The notes beneath the pieces were generated by a model. It did not search any database, was not told the origin of the DNA, and saw nothing but the letters and a program-made list of their open reading frames with translations. Shown in pieces: positions 45,568 through 55,315 of a DNA stretch of 64,000 bases. A program made the translations under genes and the position numbers. Source of the stretch: UBA2357 sp041916775 (GTDB taxonomy: Bacteria > Pseudomonadota > Gammaproteobacteria > Burkholderiales > Rhodocyclaceae). Positions within the stretch are counted from its first letter, which is position 1; each line of letters starts with the position of its first letter. The stretch spans positions 62,001 to 126,000 of the forward strand of contig JAYRYZ010000001.1 of NCBI GenBank assembly GCA_041916775.1. Reading direction: 5' to 3'.

Positions 45568-46464
45568 GTGAGTATCCCTGCCATCCGCGTCGATGCGGTA
45601 TCCAAACATTACGGCAGCCTCCAGGCCCTCGACGGCGTGAGTCTGGAAGTGGCGCAGGGCGAGTTTTTCGGCCTGCTGGGACCCAACGGGGCTGGCAAGA
45701 CCACGCTCATCTCCGCGCTCGCCGGACTGGTGAGGCCGAGCGCCGGGCGCATCGCGATCATGGGTCACGACGTCGTTGACGACTATCGCAACGCGAGGCG
45801 CCAACTCGGGGTGGTGCCGCAGGAGCTGGTGTTCGACCCCTTCTTCAACGTACGCGAACTGTTGCGCATCCAGTCCGGCTACTTCGGGCTTGCGCGCAAC
45901 GACGACTGGATCGACGAGATCCTCGGTCACCTCGATCTGCTGCCCAAGGCGAACGTGAACATGCGCGCCCTCTCCGGTGGCATGAAGCGCCGCGTGCTGG
46001 TGGCACAGGCGTTGGTACATAGGCCGCCGGTGATCGTGCTCGACGAGCCCACTGCGGGCGTCGATGTGGAACTGCGCCAGGGCCTGTGGCAGTTCATCCG
46101 CAAGCTCAACCGTGACGGTCACACCATCGTGCTCACCACGCATTACCTGGAAGAGGCCGAGACACTCTGCGGGCGCATCGCGATGCTGAAGAGCGGCCGC
46201 ATCGTCGCACTCGACAGCACCGCGGCGCTCCTGAAGCGCTTTGCGACCCACAGCCTGCGGCTGCGGCTGGCGGATCCGCAGGCCGGGTTGGCGCTGGGCG
46301 GCGTGGCCGAGGAGGGAGGGTGGATGAGCTTCGGCTTCGATGCCTTTGGCGAGGTCGAGTCCCTGCTGCTGCGGCTGCGCGAGCGCGGCGCGGTGATCGA
46401 CGAGATGGCGCTCGGTGAGCCTGATCTGGAGCAGGTGTTCCTGGAGGTGATGCATCGTGCGTGA
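45568..46464 (+). CDS. ABC transporter ATP-binding protein (YadG-like)
   Basis: 298 aa ATPase, start GTG at 45568. Walker A LLGPNGAGKTTLI near residue 42, Q-loop VVPQELVFDPFFNVRELL, signature ALSGGMKRRVLVAQALVHRP, Walker B VIVLDEPTAGVDVELR and the switch His in TTHYLEEAETL. The C-terminal 70 residues are a regulatory extension. Overlaps its permease by 8 bases. Partner and gene order match yadGH, an ABC-2 exporter of unknown substrate; placement after the mla operon may hint at lipid or envelope transport, which is inference. Confidence 0.9.
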   Translation: MSIPAIRVDAVSKHYGSLQALDGVSLEVAQGEFFGLLGPNGAGKTTLISALAGLVRPSAGRIAIMGHDVVDDYRNARRQLGVVPQELVFDPFFNVRELLRIQSGYFGLARNDDWIDEILGHLDLLPKANVNMRALSGGMKRRVLVAQALVHRPPVIVLDEPTAGVDVELRQGLWQFIRKLNRDGHTIVLTTHYLEEAETLCGRIAMLKSGRIVALDSTAALLKRFATHSLRLRLADPQAGLALGGVAEEGGWMSFGFDAFGEVESLLLRLRERGAVIDEMALGEPDLEQVFLEVMHRA

Positions 46465-47248
46465 GCCGTTCCCCCAAGTCAGCGCGGCACCCTGGGTAGG
46501 ATTTCGCACCCTGCTCTTCAAGGAAGTGCTGCGCTTCTGGAAGGTTGCCTTCCAGACAGTGGCCGCGCCGGTGCTCAACGCGCTGCTGTTCCTGCTGATC
46601 TTCTCGCATGTGCTGGATCGGCACGTCACCGTGTATGGCGAGATCGGCTACACCACCTTCCTCGTGCCCGGCCTGGTGATGATGTCGCTGCTGCAGAATG
46701 CCTTCGCCAACAGCTCGTCATCGCTGATCCAGAGCAAGATCACCGGCAACATCATCTTCGTGTTGCTGCCGCCGATTTCCTACCGCGAGTTCTATGCGGC
46801 CTATGTCGTGGCGTCCATCCTGCGCGGGCTCTTCGTTGGCCTCGGGGTGCTGCTGGTGTCGGTGCCCTTCATCGAGCTCAGTGTGGCGCATCCGCTATGG
46901 GTGCTGGTGTTCGCGGTGTTGGGCGGGGCGATCCTCGGTTCGATGGGCGTCATCGCCGGCATCTGGGCGGAGAAGTTCGATCAGCTCTCGGCCTTCCAGA
47001 ACTTCCTGATCATGCCGCTGACGATGCTGTCGGGCGTGTTCTACTCCATCCATTCCCTGCCGCCGCTGTGGCAGGACATCTCGCATGTGAATCCGTTCTT
47101 CTTCATGATCGACGGCTTTCGTTACGGATTTTTCGGTCAGTCCGATGTCTCGCCCTGGTTGAGCCTGGGCGTGGTCGGGCTGTGTTTCGTTTTGCTCGCG
47201 CTGCTGACCCTGGCGATGCTCGCCAGAGGGTACAAGCTGCGCGGTTGA
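46457..47248 (+). CDS. ABC-2 type transporter permease (YadH-like)
   Basis: 263 aa with six hydrophobic segments and the ABC-2 motif region (PLTMLSGVFYSIHSLPPLWQ, then HVNPFFFMIDGFRYGFFG). Start GTG at 46457 inside the end of the ATPase gene, so the two are coupled. Forms an exporter with the preceding ATPase; substrate unknown. Confidence 0.9.
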   Translation: MREPFPQVSAAPWVGFRTLLFKEVLRFWKVAFQTVAAPVLNALLFLLIFSHVLDRHVTVYGEIGYTTFLVPGLVMMSLLQNAFANSSSSLIQSKITGNIIFVLLPPISYREFYAAYVVASILRGLFVGLGVLLVSVPFIELSVAHPLWVLVFAVLGGAILGSMGVIAGIWAEKFDQLSAFQNFLIMPLTMLSGVFYSIHSLPPLWQDISHVNPFFFMIDGFRYGFFGQSDVSPWLSLGVVGLCFVLLALLTLAMLARGYKLRG

Positions 47249-47257
47249 GGATTGACC

Positions 47258-47515
47258 ATGTTCGAAGCATCTGAAATCAAGCGCCTGATCGGCGCGGGGC
47301 TGCCCTGCGACTATGTCGAGATCGCCGGTGACGACGGCGTGCACTTCACCGGTATCGTGGTGAGCGGCGCATTCGAGGGCAAGCCGCGCGTACGCCAGCA
47401 CCAGGCGGTGTACGCCACGCTCGGTGCGCTGATGGGTAACGAGATCCACGCGCTGCAGCTCAGCACCTACACGCCGGCGCAGTGGGACGTGGCGCGCCGC
47501 GAGCTCGGGCTCTGA
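47258..47515 (+). CDS. ibaG: BolA-family protein IbaG
   Basis: 85 aa, ATG at 47258. The BolA fold shows in VEIAGDDGVHFTGIVVSGAF, RVRQHQAVYATLG and HALQLSTYTPAQW. Members bind monothiol glutaredoxins and Fe-S clusters and some act on acid-stress genes. It precedes murA by 9 bases, the conserved ibaG-murA pair. Confidence 0.93.
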   Translation: MFEASEIKRLIGAGLPCDYVEIAGDDGVHFTGIVVSGAFEGKPRVRQHQAVYATLGALMGNEIHALQLSTYTPAQWDVARRELGL

Positions 47516-47524
47516 GGCGGCACG

Positions 47525-48775
<1,251 letters not shown>

Positions 48776-49029
48776 GGACGCCAGGCAGCGCTTTCGCTGA
48801 TTTGAAACCGGGGTGCGACGCGTTGTTGTCGTGCGCCCCTCGGGTTCAATCACCATGCGCATTCCAAGGCCTTTCTCCCCAAAACGGGAAATTGAAAGTG
48901 TCAAATCCGTCGGTGTCACGATAATCTCTGAAGACGTTGAGGTTTTGGGCGCAGGTGTGTGCCGGCCTCTGCGGGCGCGGTTCGTCGCGCCCGCCCAGCC
49001 AACTTCCAGAGTGAGTGGCAACCACTGGC
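48776..49029. other. intergenic region between murA and the diguanylate cyclase gene
   Basis: About 250 bases without a supported gene. A long GC-rich hairpin (GGGGTGCGAC near 48812 against GTCGTGCGCCCC near 48838) may mark the end of the murA transcript; it has no U-tract. A TTGAAA and a GATAAT occur near 48892 and 48920 but their spacing (22 bases) is too wide for a confident promoter. AGTGG/CCACT flank the start of the next gene. Confidence 0.45.
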
Positions 49030-50862
49030 ATGGTCAGCGCATCGGGAGCCCTGCAATCGCTTGGCGGTTCGTACCGCAAGGATCGCTATCGTGCCTGGCT
49101 CGTATTGATCTATGTCGGGGCCGCACTGTTCTTCGCCGCACTCGGAGCCTATGATGCGCAGCGCAATGCCGCAGCCGTCGAGGATATTGCGCGCGAGCGC
49201 GGCAAGGTGCTGTTCTCGCTCATCGAGCTCACGCGTGACTGGAATGCGCGGCACGGCGGCGTCTACGTTGCTGTCTCCGAGTGGTCTCAGCCCAATCCGC
49301 ACCTGAAGCACCCGCGTCGGGATCTGCAGACACTGGATGGTGTCGCGCTGACGATGATCAACCCGGCATTCATGACCCGGCAGATCTCCGAACTCGCAGA
49401 AAACCAATCCGGCGTACGCTTTCGCATCACGAGCCGCAAGCCGATCCGCCCGGACAACGCGCCTGACGACTGGGAGGCGGAATCGCTGGCGGTCTTCGAG
49501 ACCAGCGGGGTCGCCGAGCGCATCGCATTCTTCGAGCATGAGATCTTCAACGGTAACGTGCGGCCGGCGCATCGCTACATGGCGCCGTTGAAGGTCACCG
49601 AGCCATGCTTGCAGTGTCATGCCGAGCAGGGCTACAAGCTGGGTGATGTTCGTGGCGGCATCTCCGTGACCATGCCGGCCGAGTCCTTGCTGGCGCTGAA
49701 GTCCGAGCGCCACGCGCGCGCGCTTTGGGTGCTCGGGGCGTGCTTCCTGCTGGTCGTCGCGGTCCTGCATGCAATCCTTGCGCGCGCGCGACGTCAACGG
49801 CGCGTGCTCGAGGCCGTCGCGCACGACCAGGAGGCTGTGATCGCCGAGCGCACTCACTCCCTCAACCAGGCTAACGAGGAGCTCGCGCGCGAGTTGGCGG
49901 ATCGTCGCATGCGCGAACATGAACTCCGGCTGGCATCGGCTGTGTTCGAGAGCGCGGCTGAGGCGATCATGGTCACCGACGCCGAGAACCGGGTGCTGCG
50001 CGTGAACCCGGCCTTTTCGGTGATCACGGGCTATACCCAGCGTGAGGTGCTCGGCCGCAACCCCAGGCTTCTGCGCTCAGGGCGGCACGACGCGACCTTC
50101 TATGCCGAGATGTGGGGGGCGCTGCGCGCGCGCGGTCACTGGGAGGGAGAGATCTGGAATCGCCACAAGTCGGGCGAGGTTCGCGTCGAGTGGCTGTCGA
50201 TCACGGTGATAGACGACGGCATGGCGGGTGCGGGAAAGTACCTCGCCGTCTTCCACGACATCACCCGCTACAAGGAGGCCGAGGAGTTGCTGCGCCACAA
50301 GGCCTACCACGACGCGCTCACCGACCTGCCCAACCGCCAACTGTTCGCAGACCGGCTGGATGCGGCCCTGCATCAGGCGCGCCGTCATCGTCGCAGCGTT
50401 GCGCTGATGCTGATCGATCTCGACCGCTTCAAGGAGGTCAACGATTCGCTCGGCCACGCCGCGGGCGATGCGCTGCTGGTCGAGGTTGCTGAAGGAATGC
50501 GCCGCTGCGTGCGGGAGGCGGATACGGTGTCGCGACTTGGCGGAGACGAGTTCGCGATCCTCCTGACCGAAACGAGCTCCGATCAGGAGGCAGTGGATGT
50601 CGCGCTGCGGGTGCTGACGCGCGTCGCCCAACCCTTCCTGCTCGCTGCGGGGCGCGCCGATGTATCCGCTTCGATCGGCATCGCGCGCTATCCGCAGGAT
50701 GGAGAGTCATCGGAGCAGCTCATGAAACATGCCGACATCGCGATGTACGCCGCCAAGGCGGCAGGGCGCAATTGCTATTGCATCTACGACGCTGCCCGCA
50801 TGGCCACGTCTCACGCGGGTGACCCCGTCGCCATGCCGGTGCGTGGCGCGGATGCCGGCTGA
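49030..50862 (+). CDS. diguanylate cyclase with periplasmic Tll0287-like (DUF3365) sensor and PAS domain
   Basis: About 610 aa. A first membrane segment (LVLIYVGAALFFAALGAYDA), a periplasmic DUF3365/Tll0287-like domain, a second segment near residue 240, a coiled linker, a PAS domain (ESAAEAIMVTDAENRVLRVN) and a C-terminal GGDEF domain. The active motif RLGGDEFAIL is intact and READ five residues before it is an RxxD inhibitory site. The periplasmic part holds CLQCH (codons at 49606-49620), a c-type heme motif, so it may sense redox state or small gases. No EAL domain. The in-frame GTG at 49015 is an alternative start; neither has a clear ribosome-binding site. Confidence 0.87.
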   Translation: MVSASGALQSLGGSYRKDRYRAWLVLIYVGAALFFAALGAYDAQRNAAAVEDIARERGKVLFSLIELTRDWNARHGGVYVAVSEWSQPNPHLKHPRRDLQTLDGVALTMINPAFMTRQISELAENQSGVRFRITSRKPIRPDNAPDDWEAESLAVFETSGVAERIAFFEHEIFNGNVRPAHRYMAPLKVTEPCLQCHAEQGYKLGDVRGGISVTMPAESLLALKSERHARALWVLGACFLLVVAVLHAILARARRQRRVLEAVAHDQEAVIAERTHSLNQANEELARELADRRMREHELRLASAVFESAAEAIMVTDAENRVLRVNPAFSVITGYTQREVLGRNPRLLRSGRHDATFYAEMWGALRARGHWEGEIWNRHKSGEVRVEWLSITVIDDGMAGAGKYLAVFHDITRYKEAEELLRHKAYHDALTDLPNRQLFADRLDAALHQARRHRRSVALMLIDLDRFKEVNDSLGHAAGDALLVEVAEGMRRCVREADTVSRLGGDEFAILLTETSSDQEAVDVALRVLTRVAQPFLLAAGRADVSASIGIARYPQDGESSEQLMKHADIAMYAAKAAGRNCYCIYDAARMATSHAGDPVAMPVRGADAG

Positions 50863-50914
50863 CATATCCGGGTTGCCGCCGCTACCAACGTTGCGACGGT
50901 GGGCCTCGGCCCCG

Positions 50915-51325
50915 TTATTGCTGAGCCTGAGCGAGCAACTGGTCGACGCCGCCGACCTGCAGCACCTTCAACCGTGAGACGTGCCCGTCCGCGGTGGGCC
51001 AGTCGATTGACTGACCCACCGACAGCCCCAGGAGTGCACTGCCAGCCGGCGTAAACACCGAGATGCGGTTACGTGCGGGATCTGCACCGCCGGGATAGCT
51101 CAGCGTCAAACGGTATTCGCGGCCCGACTCCAGGTCCTGGAAGCGAGCGCATGACTCCATGCGGATCACCTCTTCGGGCATGTCCTCGGGCGTGCGGATG
51201 TCGGCCCGCTCCAGTTCCGCGCGCAAGCCGTCGAGATCGCGACGGTTGCGGGCTGCCGGCTGCGAGAGCAGACCCTCCAGGCGCTCAAGGTCGTCGGTGG
51301 AGATGATGATGTCGGGCTTGTGCAT
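50915..51325 (-). CDS. rnk: nucleoside diphosphate kinase regulator Rnk
   Basis: 136 aa from the ATG at 51323-51325, supported by AGGAG 7 bases upstream. An N-terminal helical part (DIIISTDDLERLEGLLSQPA) and a C-terminal GreA/GreB-like FKBP-fold domain (YRLTLSYPGGADPARNRISV, TPAGSALLGLSVGQSIDWP) match the Rnk family, which binds RNA polymerase and modulates nucleotide pools in gammaproteobacteria. A terminator-like hairpin lies in its leader. Divergent from hisG. Confidence 0.88.
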   Translation of the reverse strand: MHKPDIIISTDDLERLEGLLSQPAARNRRDLDGLRAELERADIRTPEDMPEEVIRMESCARFQDLESGREYRLTLSYPGGADPARNRISVFTPAGSALLGLSVGQSIDWPTADGHVSRLKVLQVGGVDQLLAQAQQ

Positions 51326-51361
51326 GCGGGGAACTCCTTTCACACAACGCGTTTCGGACGC

Positions 51362-51403
51362 AAAAAAAGCAAAAAGGCCGAACGCGCCGCGAGCGGTTCA
51401 GCC
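51362..51403 (-). terminator. terminator-like hairpin in the rnk leader
   Basis: On the minus strand GGCTGAACCGC (51403-51393) can pair with the GCGCGTTCGGCC segment (51387-51376) with one bulge, followed by TTTTTGCTTTTTTT (51375-51362). It sits at the predicted transcript start and 37 bases before the rnk ATG. Nothing upstream on this strand needs a terminator, so it may attenuate rnk or end a very short RNA. Confidence 0.5.
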
Positions 51404-51414
51404 AAGAGCCGCGA

Positions 51415-51443
51415 GACTAACACGCGACCGCTCGGGTTACAAT
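51415..51443. promoter_or_regulatory. overlapping divergent promoters of rnk and hisG
   Basis: Minus strand: TTGTAA (51442-51437) and TTAGTC (51420-51415), 16 bases apart, for rnk. Plus strand: TACAAT (51438-51443) is a -10 box for hisG, 32 bases before its GTG. The two share bases, so the genes probably compete for polymerase. Confidence 0.45.
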
Positions 51444-51474
51444 CCAGCCTCGTTCATTTCGAGGCATCCCGTTC

Positions 51475-52116
51475 GTGTCGAGCATTACCCTGGCGCTCTC
51501 CAAGGGGCGCATCTTCGAGGAAACGCTGCCGCTGCTCGCGGCGGCCGGCATCGTGCCCACCGACAATCCGGAAACCTCGCGCAAGCTGATCATCGAGACC
51601 AACCGGCCGGATGTGCGGCTGGTGATCGTGCGCGCCACCGATACGCCCACCTACGTGCAGTACGGCGCGGCCGATATCGGTATCGCGGGCAAGGACGTGC
51701 TCATCGAGCACGGCGGTGATGGCCTCTACCAGCCGCTCGACCTGCGCATTGCGCAGTGCCGGATGTGTGTGGCTACCCGCAAGGGCTTCGACTATGCCGC
51801 AGCGTCGCGCCCCGGCGCACGCATCCGTGTGGCCACCAAGTATATCAACACCGCCAAGGCGCACTTCGCCGCCAAGGGCGTGCACGTCGATCTCATCAAG
51901 CTGTACGGCTCGATGGAGCTCGCTCCGCTGGTGGGGCTCGCCGACGCCATCGTCGACCTCGTGTCCACCGGCGGTACCCTGCGCGCGAACAATCTGGAAG
52001 CGGTCGAGGACATCATGCCGATCAGCTCGCGCCTGATCGTCAACCAGGCCTCGCTGAAGCTCAAGCCCGAACTCATCCAGCCACTGCTGGACGCCTTTGC
52101 CGGAGCGATCAAATGA
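51475..52116 (+). CDS. hisG: ATP phosphoribosyltransferase catalytic subunit (short form)
   Basis: First enzyme of histidine synthesis. 213 aa, the short HisG type without the C-terminal regulatory domain, so it requires HisZ, which is not in this window. ITLALSKGRIFEETLPLLAA at the N-terminus and the phosphoribosyl-binding VDLVSTGGTLRANNLEAVED near residue 160 are diagnostic. Start GTG at 51475. Overlaps hisD by 4 bases. Confidence 0.95.
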   Translation: MSSITLALSKGRIFEETLPLLAAAGIVPTDNPETSRKLIIETNRPDVRLVIVRATDTPTYVQYGAADIGIAGKDVLIEHGGDGLYQPLDLRIAQCRMCVATRKGFDYAAASRPGARIRVATKYINTAKAHFAAKGVHVDLIKLYGSMELAPLVGLADAIVDLVSTGGTLRANNLEAVEDIMPISSRLIVNQASLKLKPELIQPLLDAFAGAIK

Positions 52117-53438
52117 CTGCATCGAAGGCCCCCGTCGCCAATCCGCGCCGCCTGACGGCGCGCGACCCGGAGTTCCTCGCCACGCTGGATGCGCTGCTCG
52201 CCTTCGAGAGCACCGCCGATGCGCGCATCGATGCTGCCGTGAGCGAGATCCTGCAGGGTGTGCGCACCACCGGCGACGCGGCGGTGATCGAATACACCCG
52301 CCGCTTCGACAAGCTCGACGTGCGCGGCATGGCCGAGCTGGAGCTACCGCATGCGGCGCTGAAGACCGCGCTCGACAGCCTCTCGGTGGAGCAGCGCGAG
52401 GCGCTGCGCATCGCGGCCGACAGGGTGCGCATCTATCACGAACGCCAGAAGGCGGAGTCCTGGACCTACACCGAGGCCGACGGCACACGCCTGGGGCAGA
52501 AGGTCACGCCGCTCGACCGTGTCGGGCTGTACGTGCCTGGTGGCCGCGCCTCCTACCCGAGTTCGGTGCTGATGAACGCGATTCCGGCCAAGGTGGCGGG
52601 CGTCGGCGAGCTCATCATGGTGGTGCCCACGCCCGGCGGCGAGCAGAACCCGCTGGTGCTCGCGGCGGCGGCGATCACCGGGGTGGACCGGGTGTTCACC
52701 ATCGGCGGGGCGCAGGCGGTCGCGGCGCTTGCCTATGGCACCCAGACGATTCCGCAGGTGGACAAGATCGTCGGGCCCGGTAACGCCTATGTGGCCGAGG
52801 CCAAGCGCCGGGTGTTCGGCGTGGTGGGCATCGATATGATCGCCGGGCCCTCCGAGGTCCTGATCATCTCGGATGGCAGCGGCAACCCCGACTGGGTGGC
52901 GATGGATCTCTTCGCCCAGGCCGAGCACGACGAGCTCGCGCAGTCCATCCTGCTATGCACCGACGCCGCCTTCATCGACGCGGTCGCCGACAGCATCACG
53001 CGGCTCCTGCCGACCATGCCGCGGCGCGCGACGATCGCCACCTCGCTCACCAATCGTGGCGCGCTCATCCATGTGGAATCGCTCGAGCAGGCCTGCGCGA
53101 TCGCCAACCGCATCGCGCCCGAGCATCTCGAGCTGTCGCTCGAATCCCCCGAGCCCTGGATCGAGCATATCCGCCACGCCGGGGCGATCTTCGTCGGCCA
53201 CTGGTCGGTCGAGGCGCTGGGGGACTACTGCGCCGGCCCCAACCATGTGCTGCCTACGATGCGCAGCGCGCGTTTCTCGTCGCCGTTGGGGGTGTACGAC
53301 TTCCAGAAGCGTACCAGCCTCATCCAGGTCTCCGCTGCGGGGGCGCGCACGCTCGGCAAGGTCGCCTCCATTCTCGCCCATGGCGAGGGTCTGCAGGCGC
53401 ATGCCCGCTCGGCCGAGCTGCGCGTCGAGCACGGCTGA
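52113..53438 (+). CDS. hisD: histidinol dehydrogenase
   Basis: Last two oxidations of histidine synthesis. 441 aa from the ATG at 52113 that overlaps the hisG stop. VGLYVPGGRASYPSSVLMNA, VDKIVGPGNAYVAEAKRRVF, the zinc-site region DLFAQAEHDELAQSILL and the terminal AHARSAELRVEHG are as in the family. The next gene in most betaproteobacteria is hisC in the same direction; here the forward run stops after hisD at a GC-rich hairpin. Confidence 0.96.
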   Translation: MTASKAPVANPRRLTARDPEFLATLDALLAFESTADARIDAAVSEILQGVRTTGDAAVIEYTRRFDKLDVRGMAELELPHAALKTALDSLSVEQREALRIAADRVRIYHERQKAESWTYTEADGTRLGQKVTPLDRVGLYVPGGRASYPSSVLMNAIPAKVAGVGELIMVVPTPGGEQNPLVLAAAAITGVDRVFTIGGAQAVAALAYGTQTIPQVDKIVGPGNAYVAEAKRRVFGVVGIDMIAGPSEVLIISDGSGNPDWVAMDLFAQAEHDELAQSILLCTDAAFIDAVADSITRLLPTMPRRATIATSLTNRGALIHVESLEQACAIANRIAPEHLELSLESPEPWIEHIRHAGAIFVGHWSVEALGDYCAGPNHVLPTMRSARFSSPLGVYDFQKRTSLIQVSAAGARTLGKVASILAHGEGLQAHARSAELRVEHG

Positions 53439-53441
53439 ACC

Positions 53442-53458
53442 GGCCCCGGCAGGGGGCC
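53442..53458 (+). terminator. hairpin after hisD
   Basis: GGCCCC (53442-53447) pairs with GGGGCC (53453-53458), 3 bases after the hisD stop codon, without a U-tract. It may mark the 3' end of the hisGD transcript. Confidence 0.35.
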
Positions 53459-53475
53459 TGAAGCGCCGTTGTGCG

Positions 53476-53492
53476 GAATTGCGCCGCAATTC
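53476..53492. promoter_or_regulatory. palindrome between hisD and flgH
   Basis: GAATTGCGCCGCAATTC is symmetric except at its centre. It lies about 125 bases before flgH and could be an operator for the flagellar genes or part of a boundary element; no regulator can be named. Confidence 0.35.
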
Positions 53493-53614
53493 GGTGCATA
53501 TTCCGGCGAACGAAGTGGCTGCATCCCGTCTAAGCTGCAAGCATCGGGGCGTGGGTTCCGGGTGGCGCGCGCATGTTGCGGTGCGCCGGCCTCTGCCCCG
53601 GCGGGAGTTATCCG

Positions 53615-54283
53615 ATGAGATCGCTGATCCTGTTGTCTGCCGCGCTGCTGTCCGGTTGTGCGGCCATGTATGAGTCCCCGCCGGCTGTCGTACACCAGCC
53701 GATGACGATACGGCCCGAGCAGGTGGCGCGCACCGCGCCGGCCAACGGCTCGATCTACCAGGCCAGCACCGCGCGGCCGCTGTTCGAGGATCGTCGCGCG
53801 CGCATGGTGGGCGATACGCTCACCATCAACCTGGTGGAGCGTACCAGCGCGCAGAAGGGCGCCAACACCAGCGCCACCCGCAGCTCCGAGATGAGCGGCG
53901 GGCTGCGCACCATCCCCGGCTTCTTCCCCTTCAACGCCCTGGGCGGGCTGGAGATCGACGCCGGCACGGAATCCACGTTCAGCGGGGACGGCGCCTCCGC
54001 AGCCAACAACGCCTTCAATGGCACCATCACCGTCACGGTGATCGAGCTCTACCCCAACGGCAACTTGCTGGTTTCCGGCGAGAAGCAGCTTGCGATCAAC
54101 CAGGGGAGCGAGTTCATCCGCTTCTCGGGCGTGGTGAATCCGAACAACGTCACCACCTCCAATACGGTGCAATCCACCCAGGTCGCGGATGCACGCATCG
54201 AGTACAAGGGCAGCGGGGTGCTGGACGAGAGCAACACCATGGGTTGGCTGCAGCGCTTCTTTGCCTCCTTCCACCCGTTCTGA
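53615..54283 (+). CDS. flgH: flagellar L-ring protein FlgH
   Basis: Outer-membrane lipoprotein forming the L-ring of the flagellar basal body. 222 aa from the ATG at 53615; GGGAG lies 7-8 bases upstream, better than an in-frame ATG at 53573. The lipobox is ALLSGC (Cys near residue 14). The family body is intact: PLFEDRRARMVGDTLTINLV, NGTITVTVIELYPNGNLLVS, GEKQLAINQGSEFIRFSGVV and the terminal TMGWLQRFFASFHPF. flgI and other flg genes are absent from the window, so this copy is outside the usual flgBCDEFGHIJKL operon. A FlgT-like gene follows after 6 bases. Confidence 0.93.
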   Translation: MRSLILLSAALLSGCAAMYESPPAVVHQPMTIRPEQVARTAPANGSIYQASTARPLFEDRRARMVGDTLTINLVERTSAQKGANTSATRSSEMSGGLRTIPGFFPFNALGGLEIDAGTESTFSGDGASAANNAFNGTITVTVIELYPNGNLLVSGEKQLAINQGSEFIRFSGVVNPNNVTTSNTVQSTQVADARIEYKGSGVLDESNTMGWLQRFFASFHPF

Positions 54284-54289
54284 GCGGCG

Positions 54290-55291
54290 ATGCGCATGAG
54301 CCGGACCAACGCGCCGAAGCCGCCGATGACGTCATCTCGCATTCGTGCGCTGCCGTTGCGGCGGCTGCTCTGCCTTCTCGCCGGGTTGGGCTTGAGCGGC
54401 TGCATCAGCCTGCCGCCCGCGCCGATGGACGAAGAGGCCAGGGTGCGGGCCCAGGTCGCAGAGCAGGCGCGTCAGGCGCAGCGCCCATCCTCGGTGTGCG
54501 CCGCGCAGCCGGGGTCGCCTTTCGCCTATCGCAAGAAACTGCTGGTGCTGAGCTTTCCGCTCGCGAGGCCGCTGGAGGGGGCCGATATCCCAGGGCTTGC
54601 AACGACCTGGTCTCAGGCCCTGCAGAAGCGTCTCACAGCGACAGACCGTTTTCTGGTTCGGGACGGTAGCGGCTTCCGGTTGGATCCGGCGGACGACCCG
54701 CGCACCCAGATCATCACGCTGGCGCGCGAGTTTGACGCCCAATTTGTCGTTGCCGGCCGTATCGAGAATCTGCGCAGCGAGGAAAACGTCGCCCGCATCG
54801 GATCGTTCAAACCGGTGCCATTGCCTGGTGACGACAAGCGCGCGATCGAGAGCAGCCTGGAGGTCTATGACGGCACCAACGGCGCGCTGCTCAAGCGATC
54901 CGTGTTCGCCACCTTGCTGGAAGGGGAGGTGCTCAACCCTTCGCGTACCTCTCTGCCGGGTGATTTCGGGGATTCGGATCTTGGCGCGGCGTTTACGGGG
55001 ATGGCGCAAGTTCAGGGTGAGGCGGTCGAGGACGAACTTGCCTGCCTTCCGATGCAGGCCCGCATCGTACGCACTCAGCGGCACGAGGTGCATATCGATG
55101 CTGGCTTCTTGAGCAGGCTCCAACCGGGTGACCGGCTCAAGGTCGTGCAGCGGGGCAGCGGGGAGAGCGCCGCCGAGAGGCATTATGGTGATCTCATCAT
55201 CAGCCAGGTGTTGCCGGAGTCTGCAGTAGGATATCTCGAGAGCGGGGCGCTCCCCGATTGGCGCTTCAGTGGTGTGGTGCGCGCCTGGTGA
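54290..55291 (+). CDS. FlgT-like flagellar assembly lipoprotein
   Basis: 333 aa from the ATG at 54290; an in-frame ATG at 54326 would give a more compact lipoprotein signal peptide ending LLAGLGLSGC. Mature protein: a middle domain with KKLLVLSFPLARPLEGADIP and FDAQFVVAGRIENLRSEENV, and a C-terminal domain with HEVHIDAGFLSRLQPGDRLK. This layout resembles the middle and C-terminal domains of Vibrio FlgT, an H-ring protein that assembles around the basal body next to the P/L rings. Immediate neighbourhood with flgH supports a flagellar outer-ring role. The family call is by eye and somewhat uncertain. Confidence 0.68.
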   Translation: MRMSRTNAPKPPMTSSRIRALPLRRLLCLLAGLGLSGCISLPPAPMDEEARVRAQVAEQARQAQRPSSVCAAQPGSPFAYRKKLLVLSFPLARPLEGADIPGLATTWSQALQKRLTATDRFLVRDGSGFRLDPADDPRTQIITLAREFDAQFVVAGRIENLRSEENVARIGSFKPVPLPGDDKRAIESSLEVYDGTNGALLKRSVFATLLEGEVLNPSRTSLPGDFGDSDLGAAFTGMAQVQGEAVEDELACLPMQARIVRTQRHEVHIDAGFLSRLQPGDRLKVVQRGSGESAAERHYGDLIISQVLPESAVGYLESGALPDWRFSGVVRAW

Positions 55292-55315
55292 GGGCGGGCG
55301 AGATCACGACAGCGT

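Noticed and set aside
48813..49154. 113-codon plus-strand frame between murA and the diguanylate cyclase
   Set aside because: Overlaps the cyclase coding start in another frame and has no conserved features.
53476..53614. Possible sigma-54 or sigma-28 promoter before flgH
   Set aside because: GG-GC spacing of candidate -24/-12 elements is 11 or more, not 10, and no GCCGATAA-like -10 box is present.
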